Assembly: GCA_039707465.1 (NCBI GenBank)
Contig: CM077643.1
Coordinates: forward strand, 325,257,919-325,321,918
Direction of reading: 5' to 3'
DNA length: 64,000 bases
From: Rhabdophis nuchalis
Taxonomy: Eukaryota > Chordata > Lepidosauria > Squamata > Natricidae
Part shown: in pieces, positions 36,998 through 47,533 of the stretch
How the letters are laid out: every line of letters starts with the position of its first letter
Position numbering within the stretch: the first letter of the stretch is position 1
The notes under the pieces: model-generated
What the model was told of the DNA's origin: nothing
Databases searched by the model: none
The model's input: only the letters and a program-made list of their open reading frames with translations
Program-made: the position numbers and the translations under genes

Positions 36998-38905
36998 CCT
37001 CTCAGAGGAATTTGGAGAGTATCTGCAGGATAAAATCCCTCAGATCCGGAGCGAACTGGCCTCCACCGAAAGTGGTCTGGAGGGACTAGCGGACGCAGGT
37101 CTTGAGATACCATTATGGGAGGAGTTTGACTCTGTTACTTCCAACGATATGGACAGGTTGTGTAGGCGACTGCGAGCCACATGTTTATTGGACCCGTGTC
37201 CCTCCTGGCTTGTACTGGCATCCTGGGAAGTTACACGAGGCTGGCTCCAGGAACGTGTGAACGCTTCTCTGAGTGAGGGGTTCTTACCGGCCTCCCTTAA
37301 AGAGGCGATGGTGAGACCCCTCCTCAAGAAGCCTTCCCTGGACCCAGCATTGTTAGAAAATTATCGTCCTGTCTCCAACCTTCACTTTTTGGCGAAGGTT
37401 GTAGAGAGTGTGGTGGCGCAACAGTTTCCTCGCCACCTGGAGGAAATTGATTATCTGGACCCGCGCCAGTCTGGCTTCCGGCCCGGACACAGCACCGAGA
37501 CGGCATTGGTCGCATTGGTGGATGATCTCTGGAGGGTCAGAGATGGGGGTTGCTCCTCCATCCTGGTCCTGTTAGACCTCTCGGTGGCTTTTGATACCAT
37601 CGACCATGGTATCCTATTGCATCGGCTAGAGGGGTTGGGGGTGAGGGGCACCGTTTTACGGTGATTCTCCTACCTCTCCGGCCGATCGCAATTTGTGTTG
37701 GCAGGAGGGCAGAGGGCGACCTCGAGACCACTCACTTGTGGAGTGCCTCAAGGGTCGGTCCCCCCGCCGCTCCTGTTCAACACATATGTGAAGCCGCTGG
37801 CTGAGATCATCCATGGTTTTGGGGTAGAGTACCACCTCTATGCTGTTGATACACAGCTGTATATATCTACCCCAAACCACCCCAACAATGCCGTCGAAGT
37901 GATGTCCCGGTGTCTGGAAGCCGTGCGGATCTGGATGGGAAGGAACAGACACAGACTCAACCCTTCCAAGATGGAGTGGCTGTGGTTACCGGCGTCCCGG
38001 TACAACCAGTTGACACCATCACTGGCCATTGGGGGCGAACATCTAGCCCCGTGGATAGGGCACGCTACTTGGGCGTCCTCCTGGATACCAGGCTGTCATT
38101 AGAAGACCACTTGACAGCCGTGGCCAGGGGGGCGTTCTACCGGGTTCGCCTGGTTCATCAGTTGCAGCCCTTATTGGACCGGGACGCCCTTCGCACAGTC
38201 ACTCATGCGCTCGTGACATCCCGTATAGACTACTGCAACACTCTCTACATGGGGCTTTCCTTGAGGTGCACCCGAAGACTGCAGTTAGTCCAGAACGCAG
38301 CCGCGCGGGCAATTATGGGAGCTCCTAGATGCTCCCATGTAACACCGCTCTTGCGCGAGCTGCACTGGCTGCCTGTGGTCTTTCGGGTGCACTTCAAGGT
38401 GCTGATTATCATCTTCAAAGCGCTCCATGGCACGGGACCTAGTTATCTTCAGGATCGCATCCTGCCCCATACATCCCTTTGGCCGATTCGCTCCCACAGA
38501 GAGGGACTTCTCCGGGTGCCATCCACTAGGCAATGCCAGCGGGCGACGCCCAGGGGAAGGGCCTTCTCTGTGGAGGGCCCAACTCTCTGGAATGACTTAC
38601 CCCCCGAGCTGAGAACGATCACGGATCTCCGCTCCTTCCGCCAGAACCTTAAAACTTATTTTTTCCAACAGGCCGGCCTGGCCTAACTTACATCACCTAA
38701 CCCACAATTTAAATTGTTTTAAATTGGTTTTAGGGATATTGTTTTAATATATTTAAATTTTTAGTACAGGGATATTAATTTAAATTTGGTTTTATATTTT
38801 GTATATTGTTGTTTATATATGTTTTTAAATTGCCTGTGCACCGTCCCGAGTCCCTTTTGGGAAAGGGTGCGGTATATAAATTAAATAAACCATAAACCAT
38901 AAACA
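36998..38905 (+). mobile_element. 5'-truncated L2-like LINE with (AAACCAT)n tail
   Basis: Begins in the linker upstream of the RT and runs to the 3' CCGTCCCGAGTCCC block and an ATAAACCATAAACCAT tail. The tail unit differs from the (AAT)n of other copies but equals that of the reverse-strand copy at 9585-10318, so the two form one subfamily. Confidence 0.85.
37149..38686 (+). pseudogene. L2-like reverse transcriptase, broken
   Basis: Reads [34 protein letters not shown], then a TGG-to-TGA type stop at 37662-37664; the same frame goes on to 38102. The catalytic motif reads YAVD instead of YADD, losing an essential aspartate. A frameshift near 37900-38050 moves the C-terminal part (LHWLPVVFRVHFKVL to the LA end at 38686) to another frame. 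Confidence 0.82.
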
Positions 38906-39034
38906 ATTCCACTGTCTGCTGCTCTTAGCATTGGGTTTAAAAAAAAACATTTATAACATTTGATTCAAATATGTCTTCTTGTAATTAATTTTGAAATAAG
39001 ATAATAGATCTTGATATTTTATGTGACATCTTTC

Positions 39035-39230
39035 CAGGTATTTGAAAAGTGCTTTCATATCTCATTTCAGTAATGTTTTCTCAATGTACACCATAACCAC
39101 ATTCTTTCACCTGTCTACTTAGGACTTAATTACTAGTCCCCCATAATCCTCTTTGCCATTCTCTGAATCTACTCCAATTTCTCTATATCATTTGTAAAGT
39201 GTCCACACAAACAAATGTAGCCACTCCTAC
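39035..39230 (-). mobile_element. Old CR1-like LINE remnant
   Basis: Plus-strand text follows the reversed CR1 C-terminal block (GTATTTGAAAAGTGCTTTCA, later CTCTTTGCCATTCTCTGAAT) but is heavily decayed. Confidence 0.35.
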
Positions 39231-40004
39231 GCCCTCATCCATTTTCAGCACCATTTGCATACATGTGTATAGGTATACCAATGAAAACATGTAATTATCA
39301 ACTAATGGTCATTGATTCAAGCAAGCTTGCATAGAAAAAGCACAAATACGGGGTACAATTAAGGAAATTTAAGTGTTCGTTTTACTATTCATCTTAATCA
39401 GAAAGCAATGATCACATGTTCAATGTTTAATTCTCCAAATTAAAGAATTTAAACCTGCATGGATTGTGCACATCATTTAGAAGAATATTATAATTACAGT
39501 ACTATAATGAGTGATAAAAACCCATTAATCAAGTGGGTGACTTTAAGCAGTATCTTGCACCCTAATCTATTTTATGGGGTTACTGTGAGGATAAAATGAA
39601 TAAAATAAAAATAAATAAAATAATAAAATCAAAAGACTTCCATGCATACATATATTACATTATCAGGCAGAAAGCAAAGAGTTATAAATACAAATACATT
39701 CATTTTCAGCTTGATTTCTATTTCTTCTCACTGTGGAGTGTTCAGTACACAGAAAATGAGTAAGTTTTGAAGCAGAAAAATGCGAGAACAACCCTTTTAA
39801 TTATCCCTCGATATACAAAATATTACAAATCAAACTTGAACGATTGGATTCTATTCTGCAGCAAAAATTGACAGGTTCCTTAATACAACCAAACCCCATT
39901 TTCCCACGGGAGAGGACTCCCAAGTTTACCGATCTTGAGCAACATTAAAACTGATGTGCTAACCTTTTTTAAAAAAAGGCATTTTATTTTATTATCTTGC
40001 CTAG

Positions 40005-40462
40005 TTCAGTATTCTTGGACTCTGAGCAGCAGGATTACCCCATGCACAAAAATGGAACGGCATTTCGATTCTCACCATGGATGAATGGCTACAGAAGTTG
40101 TTGGAGCTGGCAGAGAGGGCTAAATGTTGCTTAAATAAAAGAATATAAGTACTTTTCTTCTAATATGGAGACCACTTCTGGACTTTGTGCTTGTGGGAAA
40201 AAATGAAACTTTGGTTTTGGGTTTTACTGATTAGATTGATTTGTTTTATAGAAATGGCTAGTTTATATTGTTTTGGAAAAGTAAAAAGTTGACGTTGATG
40301 TTAATGCTTTATTCTACTGCCAAGCAGAGTAGAAGTCAACACTTTTTCTCTTTTCTCCCTTCCCCCCTTTTCTTTCCCCTTTTCTTCCCCACTGTGTCCT
40401 ATTATTTGTTTTCATATTTTTGTATTTTATTCTATAATCCAATAAAATGTTTTTTAAAAGTA
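40005..40462 (+). mobile_element. L1-type 3' end (ORF2 C-terminus and 3' UTR)
   Basis: MDEWLQKLLELAERAKCCL is read at about 40079-40140, typical of the L1 ORF2 C-terminus. A pyrimidine-rich 3' UTR (40330-40390) and an AATAAAATG-type end near 40440 follow. The 5' part is degraded. The 3' terminal bases resemble, loosely, those of the ORF1-only family. Confidence 0.5.
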
Positions 40463-40639
40463 TTCTTTGGCTCTAGAACTTTTAAGAAGTTATCAGCACA
40501 GGCAGCTTTCACGAATCTCCGTCCAGAGACCGTCATCCCGACAGGGCAGCACAGTATTTATTAACTGCGGTCAAAGTGTTCAACTCTTGGTTCGTGTCTC
40601 CTCAGGCAACTTAGCAGTTTAGACCTTCAGCCTGAAGTC

Positions 40640-40925
40640 TACGGAGATTCTCAGTCATCCTAGTCATGGTTGTCTAAAAGTTGCTTTTTTAAAGAAGCAA
40701 CTGGACTTTCTGGTTTTTATTTTATTTATTTTGTCAAGTATGTATAAGATAACAGATATAAGTATAAACATGATTATGAGTACAGAAAATGGATACGAAT
40801 AAGTGGGGGTAGTTATTCCTTGAAGACGGTTCGCTTCTCATCCAAGAAACTGAAGAAGCTTCGTGGATGAGAAGCGAAACTTCTTCAAAGAAAAACTAGA
40901 AAGTCCAGTTGCCTCTTTAAAAAGC
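40640..40925. repeat. Palindrome with hammerhead-type core upstream of MAP10
   Basis: Arms with AGTTGC, CAACTGGACTTTCTGGTTTTT (left) and the reverse complement (right, 40888-40920) enclose a spacer. CTGAAGA (40850-40856), a GCTTC/GAAGC stem (40858-40875) and GAAAC (40876-40880) form a second hammerhead-like core; TTCGCTTCTCATCCA at 40830 is its inverted partner. The repeat ends where the MAP10 CpG-rich promoter begins. Confidence 0.55.
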
Positions 40926-41073
40926 ACCTTTGGGACTTCCGCCTTTCGGAAGCGTTCTCGAGCATCGCTTCCCAGGGCTCGGCGCCCGCGTCCGCACGAG
41001 GAGCTCACATTCCCAGAAGTCTTTGCGGCCTCCCCCATCACCACCACGCGCTCAAGCGCAGCGACGGCAAACC

Positions 41074-41086
41074 GTCGCTAGACAAC
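41074..41086. promoter_or_regulatory. X-box-like (RFX) site
   Basis: GTCGCTAGACAAC matches the imperfect palindrome GTTGCTAGGCAAC bound by RFX factors at 11 of 13 positions. A further half-site (CCATAGCAA) follows at 41102-41110. RFX sites mark genes of ciliated and sperm cells, so this hints at such expression for MAP10; a chance match is possible. Confidence 0.35.
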
Positions 41087-41162
41087 GGAGGGCCGCCGCT
41101 TCCATAGCAATCATTATACACGGGGAGGCCGCGTCCCGGCTGTCGCGCGGTTTGCCTTCAAG

Positions 41163-41172
41163 TCTCGCGAGA
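41163..41172. promoter_or_regulatory. TCTCGCGAGA palindromic promoter element
   Basis: Exact 10-bp palindrome 58 bp before the MAP10 ATG. This motif is a known core element of many vertebrate CpG-island promoters that lack a TATA box. Its place in a CpG-rich stretch next to the gene supports function; binding itself is inference. Confidence 0.6.
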
Positions 41173-41230
41173 ACCGCGAGGCCTTCCTGCCTTTGAGAAG
41201 CCATCTGGGGCGCCTTCCCACCGGGCTGGC

Positions 41231-43741
41231 ATGGAGGGGGGCGACGGCATGGATGGGGGTGATGGCTGCGGGGAGCATCTGTTCTCGTTGGAGCTGCTGG
41301 TGGAGTCAGCGCGCGTGCAACCCCGGTTGCTGCCGTCGCTGCCACCCGACGGCGGGCCCTTCCTGCCGTCCGTGGCTCTCCGGCTGCTGGATTTCCCGAC
41401 CCTCCTGGTCCACGCCCCGCAGGCCGCTTCCTGGCCGGTGGTGCCCTTCGGGCGGGGCAAGTCGTGCCTCTTCAGGCTGCGGCCGGACGCTCTGAAGGGC
41501 CTCTTGCGGCGCTCTCCGCTTCACGCGCTGCTGCTGGCGCTGCCTCACAACCAGGGTCCCGCCCGCCTGCTCGGCTCGTCCAGCATCTCTTTGGCGGCCG
41601 CCGCCGAGGAGTTGTTGCCTGGCTCCGGGCCGGCGACTGGAAGGGGTCACTTCCCGGTGCGCGACCTGCTCGGAGAACCAGTGGGGGAGCTGGTGCTGAG
41701 CTACCGTCTCAACAGCCTGGGCTCCTCGGGCCTAGATCACTTCGATCAAGGGGCGGCTGTGGAGGAAACCCTCTCTGGAGACTGTCCGCGGGGGAGAGCT
41801 GCGGAGCGGAGGCTCAGTCTGGAGTTCATCTCGGAAGGGGAGGAGGAGCAGGACCCTGCCCCCAGCCGGGGGTCCTTAAGCAGCCCTGATACAGAACCAG
41901 AGCTCTTTTCCAGTAGTTCAAGTGGAGAAGAAATCGCAGGAGAGTTGGACAACAATGCCTTTTATCCCCCACCAATGTATTACAGTCATCAAACAGAAAA
42001 TTGCTTCCCCAGCCCTAAAGCTGCAGCAAGAGTGATAATCATGGCTGCTCAAGATTCACTTCCCAAAGAAGGAACTTCTTTACCTGTAGTTAGTGCTGAG
42101 AAGGCTCTGTCCCCCTTACTCGGCAACATACCAACACCGAGTACTTCAGAACAGCTCAGGCAGACTTTAACTCAGTTGCCTCTACTGAATGCTTTGCTGG
42201 TAGAACTCTCCTTGTTAAATAGCCAGCCCCTACCACCAGGACCCTCTACTGTGCATCCTCAGTTGGCATGGCTATATCAAAATGCAGAAGATGGTACAAA
42301 AATCTTACCCTGTAATGGTAAGAATCTGTGTGCCTGCTGGGATGATAAGAAGAACACCCCACATCGCAAAGAAAGAGGAAGATCACCTAGTCCTAAATTA
42401 AAAAGAAATCGCTCAGATCATTTAAAAGGCATGTCTCCTATCTGTCCTGGCAAAACCTGTACAAAAACAGTATACACTGACAGACCTGTGAGCCCTGAAA
42501 AAGTTAATACCAAAGAAAGTTCTCTCACTAGAAGGAAAATCTCTAATGGGATGCCAAATACATCCAAGCTTCGTGTTCAGCGATCCAGTCCAGGTATGTT
42601 GAAGGGTCATGAAAAGAGAGAACATCGTCGTAAAAAACTTGGCGACATATCATTTGAAAAAAAAGGTAAAAGCTCTTTGACTAAAGAAAAAATATTGAAG
42701 TGCTCCCTTGACTATCCAAAGTCTTCTGGGCAATATGATGAAAAAAGCATCTATGATCAAAATGCTCAAATTAATGAAAATGTTGAGACTTTAATACAAA
42801 GCAGTGTTGGCCGAAATAGCTCTATGACCACAAAGAAAATAAACTCTCGCATTACCAAAAAATTTGGAGCCAGTTGTATGAAGAATAAAGACAATGCCAA
42901 AGGGAAGTACTTGTATGAAAGTGTTAATTCTAATTATAAAGAAAAGAGCTTGGAAGTCCATCTGCCAAGAGTCTTTTTACAGGACACTGAAGCCCTTGAA
43001 AATCCAGTAAATGCTGAGATACAAAAATGTTTGCAACGTGATTGTAATATTCCATATATATATAAAGATAGGTACATCAACAACTTGGAAAAGAATCATA
43101 CACGTCAGAATTCAGATAGTTTAGTAGTTACTTCTGAAAATGCAGCCTATTCAGAAGATTTTACCAGTATTGACAGTTGTGGGGAAAGCTTTGAAGCTCC
43201 AGAGAACAGTCCTGGACCTTTATCTATACAATCCGATCACAGTCAGTCAGGCATTGACTCCAACTCTAAAAATTCCAGAAGTCTTCCTGCTAGATGTATT
43301 TCACCTCTTCTTCCGAAGGTTTCAGCTATATCTCCTGTTCAGACTCGTAAAAAGACATACAATTTAAAATCTAACAAAAACAAATTAGGCATTGGATTGA
43401 ACACATTGGATGATGATTCCCTTGCAAGAACTTTAAGAGACCAACTTGCAGTTCATGAAAAGGAAAAAGTTACACAGACTTTTGAGGACGAACGAATACA
43501 GCCTGATAAAAAATGTAACATGATAAAAAGCCAGTCATCTCTAGAAAACAGCCATTCTGCAAGGACATCTCAAGTTAGTTCTTACTTGCCCTCTAGTATG
43601 TCTGACCTTGAATTTAGTGGTCTAGAAGAAAGCAAAGCACCTGGTAACGAAAAAGAAGATAGCTTCGGAAAGATAAATGCAAATCAGTGTAAACATATCA
43701 GTGAATTAGTAATAAACAAGCTTCCAGGATACACAATGTAG
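41231..43741 (+). CDS. MAP10: MAP10 homologue (microtubule-associated protein 10), intact single exon
   Basis: Uninterrupted 836-codon frame. The N-terminus has the family's LFSLELLV block (residues 17-24), followed by a proline/glycine-rich stretch and RLLDFPTLLV, as in the MAP10 N-terminal domain. HPQLAWLY at about 342-349 corresponds to the HPHLAWC signature of this family. The remainder is Ser/Lys-rich and low in predicted order, ending in ISELVINKLPGYTM. Human MAP10 is likewise intronless and somewhat longer (about 900 aa). The family binds and stabilises microtubules and acts at spindle and midbody in cytokinesis (established for the human protein). The ATG chosen is the first in frame after the CpG-rich promoter; a second ATG lies six codons on. 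Base composition shifts from very GC-rich (first about 700 bp) to AT-rich. No frameshift or premature stop seen, so it is probably functional. It is the only recognised host gene here. Confidence 0.93.
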   Translation: MEGGDGMDGGDGCGEHLFSLELLVESARVQPRLLPSLPPDGGPFLPSVALRLLDFPTLLVHAPQAASWPVVPFGRGKSCLFRLRPDALKGLLRRSPLHALLLALPHNQGPARLLGSSSISLAAAAEELLPGSGPATGRGHFPVRDLLGEPVGELVLSYRLNSLGSSGLDHFDQGAAVEETLSGDCPRGRAAERRLSLEFISEGEEEQDPAPSRGSLSSPDTEPELFSSSSSGEEIAGELDNNAFYPPPMYYSHQTENCFPSPKAAARVIIMAAQDSLPKEGTSLPVVSAEKALSPLLGNIPTPSTSEQLRQTLTQLPLLNALLVELSLLNSQPLPPGPSTVHPQLAWLYQNAEDGTKILPCNGKNLCACWDDKKNTPHRKERGRSPSPKLKRNRSDHLKGMSPICPGKTCTKTVYTDRPVSPEKVNTKESSLTRRKISNGMPNTSKLRVQRSSPGMLKGHEKREHRRKKLGDISFEKKGKSSLTKEKILKCSLDYPKSSGQYDEKSIYDQNAQINENVETLIQSSVGRNSSMTTKKINSRITKKFGASCMKNKDNAKGKYLYESVNSNYKEKSLEVHLPRVFLQDTEALENPVNAEIQKCLQRDCNIPYIYKDRYINNLEKNHTRQNSDSLVVTSENAAYSEDFTSIDSCGESFEAPENSPGPLSIQSDHSQSGIDSNSKNSRSLPARCISPLLPKVSAISPVQTRKKTYNLKSNKNKLGIGLNTLDDDSLARTLRDQLAVHEKEKVTQTFEDERIQPDKKCNMIKSQSSLENSHSARTSQVSSYLPSSMSDLEFSGLEESKAPGNEKEDSFGKINANQCKHISELVINKLPGYTM

Positions 43742-44003
43742 CAATCAATAGTAATGGTAAAATCAAACCGAAAATGTTCTAATGTTTAATAAGAAAACAT
43801 TTTAAAGGGATTTTGACTTTTTTTTTTTTTACAAGTGTAGGCTTTGCACAGTTTTTAGATTAATGCACAATTCACTTTGCAATTCTGTGCAGTTGGCTTG
43901 TTTCTTTTTCTTTTCTTCTTTTCTTTCTTAGTTTTAAGAAATCTTCCACATTATGTGATTAGCTGCATCTGAAATTCAAGGGCAGTTTTCATATGATGTA
44001 AAG

Positions 44004-44092
44004 CAGGGGTCTCCAACCTTTGCAAAGCTGGCTGGAGAAGTCTGGGAGCTGAAGTCCTTCAGACTTAAAGTTGCAAAGGTTGGAGACCCCTG
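44004..44092. mobile_element. hAT-like MITE, same family, one arm shortened
   Basis: 89 bp in the presumed MAP10 3' UTR. Exact 8-bp duplication ATGTAAAG at 43996-44003 and 44093-44100. About 45 bp of one arm is missing relative to the 10900-11034 copy. Confidence 0.85.
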
Positions 44093-44210
44093 ATGTAAAG
44101 GTTTTCTGTTCATATAAAAATCTGTTCTCATTGAGCATAGGAAATGATTTAGTGTGCTTAAAGTAATTTTCCCAATTTGTAATTTGTCTTAATTTTTCTT
44201 TCAAACTAAT

Positions 44211-44216
44211 AATAAA
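44211..44216 (+). terminator. Candidate MAP10 proximal poly(A) signal
   Basis: First canonical AATAAA on the plus strand after the MAP10 stop codon, about 470 bp downstream. A second AATAAA at 45908-45913 would give a long 3' UTR of about 2.2 kb. Which is used cannot be told from sequence alone. Confidence 0.35.
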
Positions 44217-46284
44217 GCAAAAAATAACTAAAGGCCACTAGAAAAGAAGTAAACTATAGTTGATTGTAGACTACTTAAGACATACTTAAGCAAACCAATT
44301 TTTGTTTGCACTTTGGAATTTAAGAGAGTTATAGTTATCAGTGAAGAAAAAATTGTTCAGTAAAATACATGCTTTAAAAAACAAGGTTTCCACAAAAACA
44401 AGCAGAACATTTTCAGAACATGATTTGAAAAATACTGTTACTTCAATTGCAATGCCCAGTTATATGTTATTTTTTCCTATAATATTATTCTAATCTGTGG
44501 TCATAACATTAATTTTAAGTTTTAGTTCATAATTGTTAAATTTTAAATCCAAACCTAGTGCCTCCTGTTTTTGTTAGCACTTTGTCGTAATCATTGTGTC
44601 TTCAATTTGCACTATTTTCAAGTTAATTCCACCTATTGCTAATTTGTACAATATGTTGGAAGGGAGAAATTGAATCCTATCTATGGAATGGTATGTTGCG
44701 TATACTTTTCCCAAAATATATGCTAGTAATATTTAACTTTTTAAAATATTTTTTAAAAGTAATGAGAAAACCCTGCATCAAATATATTCAATAGCTTTAA
44801 GGAAAATTCTGTCATTTTTTTTATAGCAGGTGTAAAAATGACATAGCATAATGGGTAGCCAATAGTAGACATGCATTTGTGTCTGCTAGTGATTAAAGAT
44901 CCAGGTTAAAGGTCCCAACTTAATTGAGTCAACTTCCAGAAAACATGGGATTAATACATTTAATTCTCTTGATACATTAACCTTGCCATGCCCTGAGTGC
45001 AGATAAGTGCATAGCCAAGTATAAAGCTACTAAATGAAGTGTTACTAGCTATATTAGTAAGTAAAGGAGATCAATTCAATGCTGGTATTGTAAAGAATGC
45101 TGGTGTTCTTATAAAGAACTGGCTTTTTGGCCAGAAATATTTTTGACATAAAAAGAGAGAGATAAACTTTTATAATAGATATTTTCAGAATCAAGATTTT
45201 AAAAAAAAACAAGTTAGAAAGATTAGCTAGTTCACAACATATAGTACTTAGGTAGTAAGAGGGTAATAATATGAATGCATTGTTTATAATTCATGCAAAA
45301 AATTGTTCTTGTTTCTTTTGAAGAATCTGCTACTGGTCCTAAAAAGTAGTAACAAAAGATTTGAGCAAACATTTGGTAAGAGCAAGTCTCTCCTGCCCGT
45401 TATCTTAGCCAGTTAGACATAGTGAATCATCAGAAAGTATTTTCACTTGCATGATGCTATAGACTTCCCTTAGCCATCCTGGACAGCAAATATAAAGGGA
45501 TATCACTGGCTGAAAAACTGTCCTTGTGATTATGGAGAAGTGGCAAAATTTATTTTCCGGATAATAAGTAACCTAACTGTTCAGACACCATTTATCTTCA
45601 GTGGTTGTTTTAAAGATCAAAAGATTGTAGTCACAGCACAAGTAGCTAGATTCTGCACAGCAGCACTAAAATTGGCTGGAATCTGATGAATAATCCATTA
45701 TAACCATTTTATTCAATTAATACACCATTTTTTAAACAGTACCTAATAACTGCAGGCCTCCACAATTTAGGAAAATATTACATTATTATGCTCTTGTTTG
45801 TATGTAACTGTCAAATTATAATTTCAATATAGATTTTGTTATTATTTTATTCCAGAATGTTTAACTAAATACTCTGAGCATTTTTAATTGTACTGGTCTT
45901 TGACTGTAATAAATATTTGCCTGACTAGTAAGAGCAAGAATTGTACAGTAACACCTTGTAATCTCTCACACCTTCCCAATTATTGCTCTGCTTTTGTTAT
46001 TTTTAAAAAAGACTAAACAATATGAATATGCTACACTTTATACCTAAATTACTGAAATACAGTCAGAATAGAATATGACATTGGATTCCCAGTTTGACTC
46101 CCAACATTTCAATGTGTAATCTATCGCAGGATGGCAGAATTGGCATTTGTCCTGTGGTGATTTATGATGTGCCAAGGGAAAAATTACATGTCAGAATTCG
46201 CTTGCATTGAAATAATGAACTAATGTTGGCTTTAGCTACCAATTTCCAGATTATGATAGAAACCAAGCCAGAAGACCAGTTGCT
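44217..46284. other. AT-rich single-copy DNA, presumed MAP10 3' UTR and beyond
   Basis: No repeat recognised. It includes the distal poly(A) signal at 45908. Confidence 0.4.
45908..45913 (+). terminator. Candidate MAP10 distal poly(A) signal
   Basis: AATAAA in AT-rich single-copy DNA 2.17 kb after the MAP10 stop. The DNA between the two signals is AT-rich with no recognised repeat, as expected of a long vertebrate 3' UTR. Confidence 0.3.
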
Positions 46285-46690
46285 TCCTTGTATTCGCTCC
46301 CACAGAGAGGGACTTCTCCGGGTGCCGTCCACTAGGCTGTGCCAGCGGGCGACGTCCAGGGGAAGGGCCTTCTCTGTGGCGGGCCCGACCCTCTGGAACG
46401 ACCTTCCCCCCGAAATCAGAACGACCACTGACCTTCGCTCCTTCCGACAGCTTTTAAAAACTCATTTCTTCCGTCTGGCTGGCCTAGGGTAATTTTAATT
46501 AGTTATAGTGTTAAGGGGTTTTAGGGACAGTTTTTAGTTTTTATAGATGTTTTTAGCTCAGGACATGTTTAATTGTGATTTTAAATTTTGTACTTTGTTT
46601 GTGTTTATTGTTTTTAATTCTCCTGTGCCCCGCCTCGAGTCCCTCTGGGGAGAGAGAGCGGGCTACAAATAAAATTTACATTTACATTTT
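46285..46690 (+). mobile_element. L2-like LINE 3' end with (ATTTAC)n-type tail
   Basis: Coding end (IRSHREGLLRVPSTRLCQRA, LWNDLPPEIRTTTDLRSFR, stop at 46492), 3' UTR, CGCCTCGAGTCCC block, then ACATTTACATTTTACATT. Confidence 0.82.
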
Positions 46691-47533
46691 ACATTAAAAT
46701 GTTTTGAGATGACATTCTTGTTTATAATTTAAGATTTTGTACAGGCGTTTTAAAAAGAGATATAAGGACTTGATCATTCATACAAAGTGTCAGTTTTCAC
46801 TATAGAAGAAATCTAAATTAAACCTCCCTATTTATGTTTGGCCTTTTGCATAAAATCTGGTCAGAGCAGTTTTGTTTTTCCTTGAGGTATTACATAATGT
46901 ATTCTTCCAGTCCAGTCCATTTCCACGATGAACAATTTTTGAGTTTAAGAACATTCATATTTCTTGGGATTTTTGTTAACTACGGCAAAAACGGTAATGT
47001 TTGATATGTTACTGAGTTTGCTTTAATCTATTAAAAGATTAAAATGACTTGCTGATGTTTCTGCTATCTTGTGCATATACATTGTGCTATGAACCAAGTA
47101 ACATTGATCATTTAAATGTTTTGTTACTGTGTGCTGAAAATAGTTATAAATTATGCTGCAACCCACTTTATAAAATCTCATGCTACTATAAAGAATTCTG
47201 AGGGAGTTTAAGGATTATTGTAAAAGATTAGGGAGGAAATCCCTCTTTCAAAAACAGGACTCAAGTTAGGATCCCAGATTCCAAATATAAAAGCATTTCA
47301 GATTACATTACAGCCATGCAAGATAAATGCATTTCATTGTGTGCTTAGCTGTGCCCCTTGGTTATTTTGGCATTCTACAGAGGTTCTGTAATTATCAGTT
47401 TCTGTGTTAGGGGATCGGGGCCACTCTATTAGGACTGTGTGTGGGAGGGGTAGGTATGGCGGGAGCCGAGGGCCATATCACTTAAGGGGAGGGCACACCC
47501 GCTGCTTGCGAGCGGTGGCGCGCTCCAGCCCTC

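Larger units (their letters stand above)
40920..41230 (+). promoter_or_regulatory. CpG-rich promoter region of MAP10
   Basis: Dense CpG run directly upstream of the MAP10 ATG, continuing into the first 700 bp of the coding region; surrounding DNA is AT-rich and CpG-poor. No TATA box was seen. Two candidate elements (listed separately) lie 58 and about 145 bp before the ATG. Transcription start is inferred, not visible. Confidence 0.7.

Noticed and set aside
41306..41650. Antisense frames over the MAP10 5' coding region
   Set aside because: Arg/Gly/Pro-rich shadows of a GC-rich exon; the sense frame has clear family motifs.
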